Positions 1 to 5,600 of a stretch of 5,929 bases of DNA are shown in pieces. The stretch lies in contig JAVBMJ010000079.1 in NCBI GenBank assembly GCA_031552535.1, forward strand, positions 1 to 5,929. The letters are read 5' to 3'. Position numbers and translations under genes: made by a program. How positions within the stretch are numbered: position 1 is the stretch's first letter; every line of letters starts with the position of its first letter. Under the pieces are notes generated by a model. It had not been told where the DNA came from and did no database searches. It saw only the letters and a program-made list of their open reading frames with translations. The DNA comes from JAVBMJ01 sp031552535 (GTDB lineage: Bacteria > Bacteroidota > Bacteroidia > Bacteroidales > Rikenellaceae).

Positions 1-94
1 AAATGAAATGTTCAGGATAATCCTCGACTGCGATTAGTTCGAAGTGATCAAATACCTCAGTGGGTAAAATCAATTTGGATAAGTCTGTTTGCAT
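1..94 (-). CDS. ISAon1-type transposase N-terminal protein, 5' part only
   Basis: The reading frame starts at ATG (94-92) and stays open for 31 codons to the window edge, so only the N-terminus is present. The peptide begins MQTDLSKLILP and continues with TEVFDHFELIAVEDYP. A hydrophobic 'LILPxEVFxHFELIxVE' opening is the pattern I associate with the small N-terminal protein of ISAon1-type (ISL3-like) insertion sequences of Bacteroidota, which is normally followed by a second frame carrying the catalytic DDE domain. That would make it part of an IS transposition machinery. There is no clear ribosome site; a TATCTTTG box lies very close to the start (106-99) but lacks a matching upstream element. 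The family call rests on a short N-terminal pattern; the catalytic part would lie to the left of this window. Confidence 0.55.
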   Translation of the reverse strand, partial: MQTDLSKLILPTEVFDHFELIAVEDYPEHFI

Positions 95-136
95 CCCGCA
101 AAGATAAACTCTTCACCCGCTCCACCCGGTTTTTAC

Positions 137-160
137 ATTGAGCCAAAAAAACGGCTCAAT
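137..160. repeat. 8-bp inverted repeat around an 8-bp A-rich core; possible IS end
   Basis: ATTGAGCC (137-144) and GGCTCAAT (153-160) are perfect inverted copies separated by AAAAAAAC. The repeat lies about 43 bp upstream of the transposase-like start. If the element ended with GGCTCAAT read leftwards from 144, the 8-bp A/T-rich core would have the size and composition of an ISL3-type target duplication. This is inference. There is no U-run after either side, so it is a poor intrinsic terminator. Confidence 0.4.
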
Positions 161-202
161 CTCACACGTGGCGCATGGCGCCATAATTAACCGGATACAA
201 AC

Positions 203-239
203 ACCACAAGGCCGCTCCATGCTGAAGCGGCCTTGTGGT
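203..239 (-). terminator. Strong stem-loop at the end of the nusB-yajC block
   Basis: Fourteen bases (203-216, ACCACAAGGCCGCT) are perfectly complementary to 226-239, with a 9-base loop. The stem is GC-rich in its inner half. It lies 26 bp past the yajC stop. On the minus strand it is followed by GTTTGTAT, a short and imperfect U-rich tail. Position and stability support a transcription terminator for the minus-strand block. A small imperfect palindrome (TATTCCTCAGGAATA, 241-255) sits between it and the stop. Confidence 0.7.
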
Positions 240-265
240 ATATTCCTCAGGAATAATATGCAGTT

Positions 266-595
266 CTATTTGGTCTGGGCCAGATCGGTGGGATCTTTAA
301 CAATCATGGCTTTGTCTACGCGGATATTGACATTGTTGTCTATCTCCAGCACTACATAACCTTCTTTAACCTCCTTGATAGTTCCGTAGATTCCTCCGGC
401 CGTAACCACCTTGTGCCCTTTTTCAAGCGCCTGACGGAACTTCATCAACTCTTTCTGCTTTTTCTGCTGTGGACGGATCATAAAAAAGTACATCAATCCG
501 AAGATCAGTACCATCATGATCAAAAACTGCCAGCTGCCGCCTCCGGGCTGAGATGCTGCAGGTGACGACTGCAGCATGATTGTCATCAAATTCAT
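266..595 (-). CDS. yajC: YajC, Sec translocon accessory subunit
   Basis: YajC is a small single-span inner-membrane protein that associates with SecDF and the SecYEG translocon. The 109-residue product has the family layout: a short N-terminal segment with a PGGGS stretch (residues 17-21), one membrane helix (about 23-40, WQFLIMMVLIFGLMYFFM), the signature IRPQQKKQKE (41-50) immediately after it, and then a small soluble domain with VTAGGIYGTI (65-74) and VDKAMIV (93-99). Length is normal. ATG at 595 is used; MTIM at residues 4-7 offers alternative starts that would leave the membrane span intact. It is the last gene of the minus-strand block and appears to have its own promoter in the 180-bp gap after the lipoprotein gene. 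The identification is secure. Confidence 0.95.
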   Translation of the reverse strand: MNLMTIMLQSSPAASQPGGGSWQFLIMMVLIFGLMYFFMIRPQQKKQKELMKFRQALEKGHKVVTAGGIYGTIKEVKEGYVVLEIDNNVNIRVDKAMIVKDPTDLAQTK

Positions 596-670
596 TGTCT
601 TATAATATTATGGATTAATTCCCCGCCCGGAGTACCGCCTTGAAACAGACATGCTTCCCGAACCAATATT

Positions 671-684
671 GTCGGCGGACCGAC
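671..684. other. Small hairpin in the yajC leader
   Basis: GTCGG (671-675) and CCGAC (680-684) form a 5-bp stem with a four-base loop. It falls within the inferred roughly 95-nt leader of the yajC transcript, a few bases after the predicted transcription start. No known riboswitch or ribosomal-protein leader is recognisable; it may be only a 5'-stabilising hairpin. Confidence 0.25.
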
Positions 685-696
685 CTCATATCGTTG

Positions 697-727
697 CAAA
701 ATTACGATTTAATATTGAACGGCCAAA
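697..727 (-). promoter_or_regulatory. Bacteroides-type promoter for yajC
   Basis: Read on the minus strand, TTTG (727-724) is followed after exactly 19 bp by TAATTTTG (704-697). This matches the primary sigma-factor consensus of Bacteroidota (TTTG at -33, TAnnTTTG at -7) with the usual spacing. Initiation would be expected near 690, giving a leader of about 95 nt before the yajC ATG. It lets yajC be transcribed independently of nusB. Confidence 0.65.
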
Positions 728-732
728 AAACA

Positions 733-774
733 GGAAAAAAAATCGACTTCACCAGGCAACGGGAATCATGCCGG
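733..774 (-). terminator. Weak stem-loop plus U-run after the lipoprotein gene
   Basis: On the minus strand CCGGCA (774-769) can pair with TGCCTGG (758-752) with one bulged base, and an 8-base T-run follows at 741-734 after a 10-base spacer. The stem is imperfect and the spacer long, so this would be a partial terminator or attenuator at best. It directly precedes the yajC promoter. Confidence 0.35.
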
Positions 775-1206
775 TTATAATTTTACGAACGATGTTACCA
801 CCATCCTAAATTTTTGAGGAGCGAGCGAAGTGGCTATATACACCGATTTTTGTTGCCATCCTGCAAATAACCCGTCGACATGATATGTCAACTCCATGGC
901 ACACACCTCCCCTGGGGCGATAGGATGCCGGTCGTAGTCAACTTCTATGCAGCCGCAATTGGCATCCAATCCCAGGATCACCATCGGGACGTCGCTGTCA
1001 TTACGGAGTCTGAATTCACGCACGACAACCTCCCCATCGCGTACGGTCCCCAAAGCAATGGTATCCGGGATGTTAATGGCAAACGTCGAATCCGATACCA
1101 CGAACACCGGCCCATGCGCAACAACCCTGTTCGTTTTGGCGCCATCGCCACAGGCGATCACAAAAACGACTGACACAATTACGACTATGGCCCTGCCCCA
1201 CCGCAT
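775..1206 (-). CDS. DUF1573-family lipoprotein
   Basis: The product is a probable envelope lipoprotein of unknown molecular function. A positively charged start (MRWGR) leads into a hydrophobic stretch and the lipobox VIAC, with the lipidated Cys at residue 19, followed by GDG. After a linker, residues about 47-141 fit DUF1573: the strand GTVRDGEVVVREFRLRN, then MVILGL, the hallmark NCGC (83-86), HPIAPGE, and a C-terminal beta-rich part. This domain has an Ig/ASH-like fold and is abundant in Bacteroidota. ATG at 1206 is preferred over the in-frame GTG at 1209; from ATG, translation starts 5 bp after the nusB stop, so the two genes are almost certainly cotranscribed. At 143 residues it is a complete single-domain member. 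Confidence 0.85.
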   Translation of the reverse strand: MRWGRAIVVIVSVVFVIACGDGAKTNRVVAHGPVFVVSDSTFAINIPDTIALGTVRDGEVVVREFRLRNDSDVPMVILGLDANCGCIEVDYDRHPIAPGEVCAMELTYHVDGLFAGWQQKSVYIATSLAPQKFRMVVTSFVKL

Positions 1207-1211
1207 CACAG

Positions 1212-2150
1212 CTACAAAAGACCCCTGCCGCTCTTCTCTATACGGCCCTCCTTACGAAGCGACTCGGCTATCTTGTCGAGCACGCCATTGATAAAGAAGC
1301 TACTTCCGGGAGTACTGTAAAATTTGGATATCTCGATAAACTCATCCAGCGTCACTTTCACCGGGATCGACGGAAACGCCAGCAATTCGGTCATCGCCAG
1401 GACCATGATAATATTGTCTACCATGGCAATCCGCTCCACATCCCAATTCTGTGTATAATGCTCTATATAACCGAGGTAATCATTGTAATTGACCAGCGCC
1501 TTGCGAAATAATTCTGCCGGAAAATCCCGGTCTTCATCGTCTTTGAAGGCAGGAAGCAGTGGTAACTCCTCCTGTTCGGCCCGGCATGCCTCCAGTGTGC
1601 GCATTACCATGATCAGGGCGAAATCGAGGTCGTCGTTCCAAAGTATCGACTGCTCTTCGACAGCATCCTCCACAGCGGCATTATCATTAACACATTCGGT
1701 AAAAAATTTGACGACCAGCGCCTGGTCCTGTTTGTATGTCGACGAGGGAGCAGACATGTATGTCTTATAAAAATCGCTGTCGATCAAGCCATTATATAGA
1801 TTTTTAATGACCTCCGGGTATTGAGCCCATCCCAGATGCTTTTTCTCCGCATAACTCCGCAACGACTTGCTCTCCGAGATCTGAACCACCACCCTGTTTT
1901 CCACAAAACGCATATTGGGGTTGAGATCTTCCCGTGTGGGTAGTTTTTTATTTTTACCCAATTCTATCCTATCCCCGGCGTATTTGGCCACATCAGCTAT
2001 CAACATCAATACCTGGTGATAAAGATCGTAGGTTTTGTCTATGCTCGCCGCAAGATTTTTCTCCGAAGCGATCAGCGAAGAAGCATCACTCTGAAGATGC
2101 GCATACAGCATTTTTACCACCTTTACCCTTAATAATCTGCGGCTCAACAT
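1212..2150 (-). CDS. nusB: NusB, transcription antitermination factor (long Bacteroidota form)
   Basis: NusB binds boxA RNA together with NusE (ribosomal protein S10) and supports antitermination of rRNA transcription. The C-terminal part carries the conserved core: NWDVERIAMVDNIIMVLAM (235-253), then IPVKVTLDEFIEISKFYS (262-279) and the signature FINGVLDKI (286-294), closely matching the 'VDR..ILR.A..EL....P.KVAINE.IELAK.F....S..FVNGVLD' pattern of classic NusB. The 312 residues are about twice the E. coli length (139). The extra N-terminal half begins MLSRRLLRVKVVKMLYAHL and is mostly charged helix; this long form is usual in Bacteroidota. An internal acidic stretch (KDDEDRD, 203-209) precedes the core. 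It is the first gene of the minus-strand block, divergent from the flavoprotein gene. Confidence 0.93.
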   Translation of the reverse strand: MLSRRLLRVKVVKMLYAHLQSDASSLIASEKNLAASIDKTYDLYHQVLMLIADVAKYAGDRIELGKNKKLPTREDLNPNMRFVENRVVVQISESKSLRSYAEKKHLGWAQYPEVIKNLYNGLIDSDFYKTYMSAPSSTYKQDQALVVKFFTECVNDNAAVEDAVEEQSILWNDDLDFALIMVMRTLEACRAEQEELPLLPAFKDDEDRDFPAELFRKALVNYNDYLGYIEHYTQNWDVERIAMVDNIIMVLAMTELLAFPSIPVKVTLDEFIEISKFYSTPGSSFFINGVLDKIAESLRKEGRIEKSGRGLL

Positions 2151-2185
2151 ATCTTTGCAGGAACTTAGATTCGTTTTTCAGCCTG

Positions 2186-2193
2186 CGAAAGTA
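2186..2193 (-). promoter_or_regulatory. Candidate -7 box for nusB
   Basis: On the minus strand TACTTTCG matches TAnnTTTG at seven of eight positions and lies 35 bp upstream of the nusB ATG, a plausible distance for a short leader. The expected -33 TTTG is absent at the canonical spacing (AATG is found instead), so the call rests on one element and position. Confidence 0.35.
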
Positions 2194-2215
2194 CTCTTTT
2201 TTTTCGAGTTTACAT

Positions 2216-2223
2216 TATATTTG
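2216..2223 (+). promoter_or_regulatory. Candidate -7 box for the flavoprotein gene
   Basis: TATATTTG is a perfect TAnnTTTG match in the divergent intergenic region, 118 bp upstream of the flavoprotein ATG. No convincing TTTG lies 19 bp upstream; the corresponding bases overlap the nusB -7 candidate. If both are used, the two divergent promoters would overlap and could interfere with each other. Confidence 0.35.
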
Positions 2224-2341
2224 CCCAAAATTAAGCAACCACAAGCGGCAATATACCACGATTTACCTGATATTTCGACAGTTCCCTGAGTCATACTATC
2301 TGAAGTAGCCAGGGATAAATAAACTTTCAACTGTTACACAA

Positions 2342-3631
2342 ATGAGCACCATGCGCTATGATACAGTGGTAATAGGGGCCGGCCCTGCGGGACTGGTCTC
2401 CGCAGGTGTTGCTGCAGCCCGGTCACAGAGCGTACTTGTCCTGGAAAAAATGGAGAAGCCCGCCCGAAAATTACGCATCACAGGTAAAGGACGCTGCAAT
2501 ATAACCAATATGCGCCCCCGCGAAGAATTTTTGGAACACATACGTCAGGGGCGCGACTTCTTTGCGCATTCGTTCGACACATTCGATAATGTTGCAACGA
2601 CAGAATTCTTCAGAAATATAGGCATCGAACTGGTCGTAGAGCGTGGGGAGAGGGTATTTCCAGCTTCGGGACGGGCCCAGGATGTCGCCTGGGCACTCCA
2701 GAAATGGTGCACGGGAAACGGGGCCACGATAAAATGCGGCTGTGCGGTCGACGATATTGTTATATGTGACGGCACTGTGTGCGCGGTAACGACAAAAGGT
2801 ATGGGCCGCGTGGAGTGCCGCAACGTCATTATTGCCACCGGAGGTATGAGTTATCCGGCAACTGGTTCCACAGGGGATGGTTATAGTCTTGCCCATAAAC
2901 TCGGGCACACGATTGTGCCGGTACGCCCGTCGCTGACTCCACTTGAGTGCCGCATGGAAGGGATGGAACAACTGCACGGGCTGATGTTGAGAAACGTGGC
3001 GGTTAAACTCGAAATAAACTCTGCGGTAGTAGCCGAGGAGTTCGGCGAGATGGAATTCGTTGATTTTTCACGTGGCCGTAACGTTCCCGGGCAGGTGCCG
3101 GCGCGGGCGGCCGGAGTAGGCGGAGCGACAGTATTGAAATTAAGCAGGATGGCTGTGGATGCACTGATTGATGAAAAGGATGTGGCGCTGTCTGTCGACC
3201 TGAAGCCCGCCCTCGGAATCGACAAGCTGGTTACAAGGATAGAACGCGAAGCCAGGGCACTGCCAGCCTCATCTGGGATTACCGTGCTACTACGTAAACT
3301 GTTGCCGGGAGGAATGGATAAACTGGTCGCCCGCACCTGTGGGTATCCGTTACATGGCGTATGCGGAAGACTGGGTAGAACCGATTTCGAGCGTCTCGCC
3401 GCAGTTCTTAAAAGATTGGTGTTGCCCGTATCGGAGTACAGGCCATTCGAAGAGGCGGTTATAACGGCTGGAGGAGTGGCGCTCAACGAAGTCGACAAGC
3501 TTACGCTTCGTTCCAAACTGATCGGAGGGCTGTATCTGGCCGGGGAAGTACTCGACCTTGATGCCGACACGGGAGGATACAACCTGCAAATAGCATTTTC
3601 CACTGGACATTTAGCTGGCAGAACGAAGTGA
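2342..3631 (+). CDS. HI0933/YhiN-family FAD-dependent oxidoreductase
   Basis: This is a cytosolic flavoprotein of the HI0933/YhiN family; the substrate of these proteins is not firmly established. Visible in order: the dinucleotide-binding VIGAGPAGL (10-18), the acidic end of the second strand VLVLEK (31-36), the family motif KLRITGKGRCNITN (43-56), IIATGGMSYPATGSTGDGY (163-181), PSLTPL (196-201), and the C-terminal EAVITAGGVALNEVD (371-385) with GLYLAGEVLDLDADTGGYN (396-414), closing the FAD site. The length of 429 residues is slightly above the usual 390-415. Residues about 243-258 (SRGRNVPGQVPARAAG) interrupt the segment 'GEMxFxxFGVSGxxxLxLSR' that is normally continuous, accounting for the extra length. 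A second ATG at 2351 is possible. There is no Shine-Dalgarno sequence. The stop overlaps the next gene's start, suggesting coupling. Confidence 0.9.
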   Translation: MSTMRYDTVVIGAGPAGLVSAGVAAARSQSVLVLEKMEKPARKLRITGKGRCNITNMRPREEFLEHIRQGRDFFAHSFDTFDNVATTEFFRNIGIELVVERGERVFPASGRAQDVAWALQKWCTGNGATIKCGCAVDDIVICDGTVCAVTTKGMGRVECRNVIIATGGMSYPATGSTGDGYSLAHKLGHTIVPVRPSLTPLECRMEGMEQLHGLMLRNVAVKLEINSAVVAEEFGEMEFVDFSRGRNVPGQVPARAAGVGGATVLKLSRMAVDALIDEKDVALSVDLKPALGIDKLVTRIEREARALPASSGITVLLRKLLPGGMDKLVARTCGYPLHGVCGRLGRTDFERLAAVLKRLVLPVSEYRPFEEAVITAGGVALNEVDKLTLRSKLIGGLYLAGEVLDLDADTGGYNLQIAFSTGHLAGRTK

Positions 3632-4137
3632 CTATTCGCGCATTACATATAAGTATTGCTAAAGAGTGGAGCCGCCTGAGACACCGTAAAGGGCACGGGA
3701 TACACTCTCCAATGGCATATTCCATTGTAAAAGAGGTATTTAACAATAAAGACAATGTATTGACAGGGAATATGCAAATAGGGATGTCCTCAGAAAATCA
3801 GTTTTTTAGTAAAAAGAGTTGGCTGGAAATTCAAAAATTGCATGCTTTTTGCAGTAGCGCTCTAATGGAAATTATATATTGCGACGAGGCGGATACAGTG
3901 ATAGGCAACGGGTTTTATGTCCTGGCAGGAGATCTGACTGAAGGCGCTGTGACAAGGTATATTTCGGAAATTTCGGAGAAAGAAGGGGTGGCATGCATAG
4001 CTTTGGCACTGGTTCGCAAATATGACAGCATACACGGTGAAATATCAAGCAATACCAGCGTATTGAGCATTGAAAGGCGTGAATATATGTTTTGTTGTTT
4101 CCGCAAGGGGTTCTCAAAGCAACATTTTGTATTATAA
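3628..4137 (+). CDS. Small protein resembling a reduced Bacteroidota SAM-methyltransferase-like protein
   Basis: The 169-residue product has no certain function. It starts at GTG (3628), overlapping the flavoprotein stop as GTGA, so translation is likely coupled. The N-terminus has RHRKGHGIHSP (18-28) followed by MAYSIVKEVF, which resembles the 'KHGVHSPFVFxLV' opening of a Bacteroidota class I methyltransferase-like family. The C-terminus FRKGFSKQHFVL (158-169) resembles the end of the same family. What lies between does not show the glycine-rich SAM motif (E-L-G-x-x-x-G) nor an evident catalytic Asp, and the protein is short compared with the roughly 230-270 residues I expect. It may therefore be a degenerate or non-catalytic relative. 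The gene is visibly A/T-richer than its neighbours. No signal peptide or membrane span is seen. The frame is well supported by context; the family link is tentative. Confidence 0.7.
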   Translation: MTIRALHISIAKEWSRLRHRKGHGIHSPMAYSIVKEVFNNKDNVLTGNMQIGMSSENQFFSKKSWLEIQKLHAFCSSALMEIIYCDEADTVIGNGFYVLAGDLTEGAVTRYISEISEKEGVACIALALVRKYDSIHGEISSNTSVLSIERREYMFCCFRKGFSKQHFVL

Positions 4138-4149
4138 CCCATTATATAT

Positions 4150-4154
4150 AAAGG
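4150..4154 (+). promoter_or_regulatory. Ribosome binding site of the adenosyltransferase gene
   Basis: AAAGG ends six bases before the ATG at 4161, within an A/T-rich 23-bp gap. It supports ATG 4161 as the start. Confidence 0.4.
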
Positions 4155-4160
4155 TAAAAT

Positions 4161-4733
4161 ATGAAAATTTATACTAAAACTGGAGACGAGGGCACTACGT
4201 CCCTTATTGGGGGCGGCAGGGTCCCCAAAGATGATACGCGTGTCGAGGCTTACGGAAATGTCGATGAGCTAATGGCATTTGTCGCATCGTTGCGTGACGG
4301 CATAAGCGAATCGGATGACGAAATGCGCGAGTACCGCTACGACCTGAAGCAAATACTTGACTGCCTGATGGCAATAAGTTGTTTGCTGGCGTTGGACTGC
4401 AACTGCTCAACCAGATCGGCGAAAATGGTTTCGCTTTCTATGGAAGACATCGACTATCTTGAAAAAAGGATCGACGAGATCAATTCCCGTCTCAGGCCGG
4501 TAAAAGGTTTTACGGTTCCGGGAGGTCATCCTCTCACGTCGATGACACATGTTTGTCGAACGGTGTGCCGGAGGGCCGAAAGACGATGCGTTACGGCAGG
4601 ACGCGACTATTATTTTGCTCCAGAGGTGTTGGTCTACCTTAACAGGCTGTCAGATTATTTTTATCTGCTTGGCCGCCGCTTCGTCGAATATTTCCATGTT
4701 GAGGAGTCGTATTGGCAAGCATCGAAAAGTTGA
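4161..4733 (+). CDS. PduO-type cob(I)alamin adenosyltransferase
   Basis: The enzyme transfers the adenosyl group of ATP to cob(I)alamin (or cob(I)yrinic acid a,c-diamide), making the coenzyme form of B12 in the cytosol. The 190-residue protein has all family landmarks: the ATP-binding N-terminus KIYTKTGDEGTTSLIGGGR (2-20), VPKDDTRVEAYGNVDEL (21-37), FTVPGG (117-122), the basic CRRAERR (136-142) and YLNRLSDYFYLLGR (159-172), arranged as the usual helical bundle. Length is normal. It lies 23 bp downstream of the methyltransferase-like gene on the same strand and is probably cotranscribed. No B12-dependent enzyme or corrin synthesis gene is in the window. It has seven cysteines, including C80 and C82 in an ALDCNC stretch, which is more than I would expect, but no metal-site role is evident. 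Confidence 0.93.
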   Translation: MKIYTKTGDEGTTSLIGGGRVPKDDTRVEAYGNVDELMAFVASLRDGISESDDEMREYRYDLKQILDCLMAISCLLALDCNCSTRSAKMVSLSMEDIDYLEKRIDEINSRLRPVKGFTVPGGHPLTSMTHVCRTVCRRAERRCVTAGRDYYFAPEVLVYLNRLSDYFYLLGRRFVEYFHVEESYWQASKS

Positions 4734-4964
4734 CAAAGGCTTGGAGTATGTACGGGGGGCTGTCGCAAGTCACACAGAATCAAACCGCATATACCATGAA
4801 GTTGCAATAATAAGTTGAAAAAATTACCCAGGCAATAAATACATCCGTACAGTTCCGAAGAGTCTGTCTAAACCCGGGGATGACGGAATTTTCTGAAAAA
4901 CTGTTTAAAATATTGACAGGTTCCGGGAATAGTTTGCCTATTTTAGCAAATCTGAAAAAGGTCT

Positions 4965-4995
4965 TTTGTGTCGTTATAATATTTTTCTAATTTTG
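4965..4995 (+). promoter_or_regulatory. Bacteroides-type promoter for the DUF2795 gene
   Basis: TTTG (4965-4968) and TAATTTTG (4988-4995) are both perfect consensus elements with exactly 19 bp between them. Initiation near 5002 would give a leader of about 48 nt. This and the yajC promoter are the best matches in the window and share the same -7 octamer. Confidence 0.75.
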
Positions 4996-5035
4996 CGTCT
5001 CCATTGTAACGATATGGGACGATTTTTTAATGCCT

Positions 5036-5043
5036 AAAAAGGA
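5036..5043 (+). promoter_or_regulatory. Ribosome binding site of the DUF2795 gene
   Basis: The A/G-rich AAAAAGGA ends six bases before ATG 5050. It is the clearest Shine-Dalgarno-like sequence in the window and, with the promoter, suggests solid expression. Confidence 0.5.
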
Positions 5044-5049
5044 CGATAT

Positions 5050-5271
5050 ATGTACTGGACATTAGAGTTGGCTTCAAAGTTGGAGGATGCTCCCTGGCCC
5101 GCTACCAAAGATGAGTTGATAGATTACGCTGTTCGTTCGGGAGCTCCGCTTGAGGTTATTGAGAATCTCAATGAGATTGAGGACGAAGGTGAAATATACG
5201 ACAGTATAGAAGATATATGGCCCGACTACCCGAGCAAGGATGACTTCTTCTTCAACGAGGATGAATATTAA
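5050..5271 (+). CDS. DUF2795 family small acidic protein
   Basis: The 73-residue product matches a short DUF2795 protein that I recall as nearly invariant across Bacteroidota: MYWTLELASKLEDAPWPATK (1-20), then DELIDYAVRSGAP, EVIENLNEIEDEGEIY and the aromatic/acidic tail with WPDYPSKDDFFFNEDEY. The domain is a small helical unit of unknown biochemical role. The protein is strongly acidic with no signal peptide or membrane span, so cytosolic. It is monocistronic: own consensus promoter, good ribosome site and a terminator about 40 bp after the stop. Its tight conservation and clean expression signals suggest a core function, but none can be assigned from sequence. Confidence 0.9.
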   Translation: MYWTLELASKLEDAPWPATKDELIDYAVRSGAPLEVIENLNEIEDEGEIYDSIEDIWPDYPSKDDFFFNEDEY

Positions 5272-5312
5272 TAAACAACTTATAGTCAATAATCTACGCC
5301 AATCAGAAAGAA

Positions 5313-5350
5313 GACGAATAGGGCTAAATAGTCCTATTTGTCGTTTTATT
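5313..5350 (+). terminator. Terminator of the DUF2795 gene
   Basis: GACGAATAGG (5313-5322) pairs with CCTATTTGTC (5333-5342) including one G-U pair, and GTTTTATT (5343-5350) supplies the U-tract. The bases on the other side (AGAAAGAA) would give a U-rich tail on the minus strand too, so it may act in both directions. Confidence 0.7.
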
Positions 5351-5358
5351 ACCCCTTC

Positions 5359-5378
5359 ACCGGGATTAAAACCGGGAT
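5359..5378. repeat. 8-bp direct repeat ACCGGGAT
   Basis: ACCGGGAT occurs at 5359-5366 and again at 5371-5378, a 12-bp period with ATAA-type spacer TAAA. It could be a tandem protein-binding site, although only about one turn of helix separates the copies and no regulated gene starts nearby. Confidence 0.35.
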
Positions 5379-5448
5379 ACTTTTTCATTTTCGTCCACGG
5401 GGATGGACATAGAAAGAAAATAAAGGCAAAATATCACCCGATTTCCCC

Positions 5449-5494
5449 CTTGTAAATACCGCTTAGATTGACCCCTTTGAGCGGTATTTACAAG
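5449..5494. repeat. Perfect 15-bp inverted repeat, 16-base spacer
   Basis: CTTGTAAATACCGCT (5449-5463) is perfectly complementary to AGCGGTATTTACAAG (5480-5494). The loop can be partly closed by an extra U-G and A-U pair. Neither side has a real U-tract: the plus side continues TTATCTATG and the minus side starts with a run of G. It lies in the 418-bp gap, over 170 bp from either neighbouring gene. It could be a miniature mobile element, a REP-like palindrome, a recombination site or a factor-independent terminator with a poor tail. Confidence 0.7.
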
Positions 5495-5600
5495 TTATCT
5501 ATGTTATTGCCTTAACTTGCTCTGATGGAATAATCCAATCCGGCCATTTCATCCCGTATTGGAGAGAAGAAGTGCATGAATGACAATTAGGGCCTCTGAG

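Larger units (their letters stand above)
4734..5049. other. Gene-free gap between adenosyltransferase and DUF2795 genes
   Basis: This 316-bp stretch shows no supportable gene; open frames here are short extensions in other frames of the preceding gene. The left two thirds contain only weak structure: ACAGTT (4849-4854) can pair with AACTGT (4899-4904) with CCG/CGG inside, and TTTGC/GCAAA (4933-4937, 4946-4950) is a small stem. None is followed by a convincing U-run, so no clear terminator for the preceding block is seen. The right end holds the promoter and ribosome site of the next gene. Confidence 0.6.

Noticed and set aside
175..184. 10-bp palindrome ATGGCGCCAT
   Set aside because: It is short, without a partner, promoter or gene start that would give it a role; one such palindrome in 6 kb is not remarkable.
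1206..1209. GTG 1209 as the start of the DUF1573 lipoprotein
   Set aside because: The next codon is ATG with equal signal-peptide quality, so ATG 1206 is the more likely start; the difference is one residue.
2881..3603. Long open frame (240 codons) on the minus strand inside the flavoprotein gene
   Set aside because: It is antisense to a gene with unmistakable family motifs; the translation is Ser/Thr/Pro-rich without any recognisable domain, as expected for a shadow of G+C-rich coding sequence.
5074..5388. Minus-strand frame of 104 codons with a hydrophobic stretch overlapping the DUF2795 gene
   Set aside because: It is antisense to a well recognised conserved gene and crosses its terminator; the hydrophobic look comes from acidic codons read in reverse.
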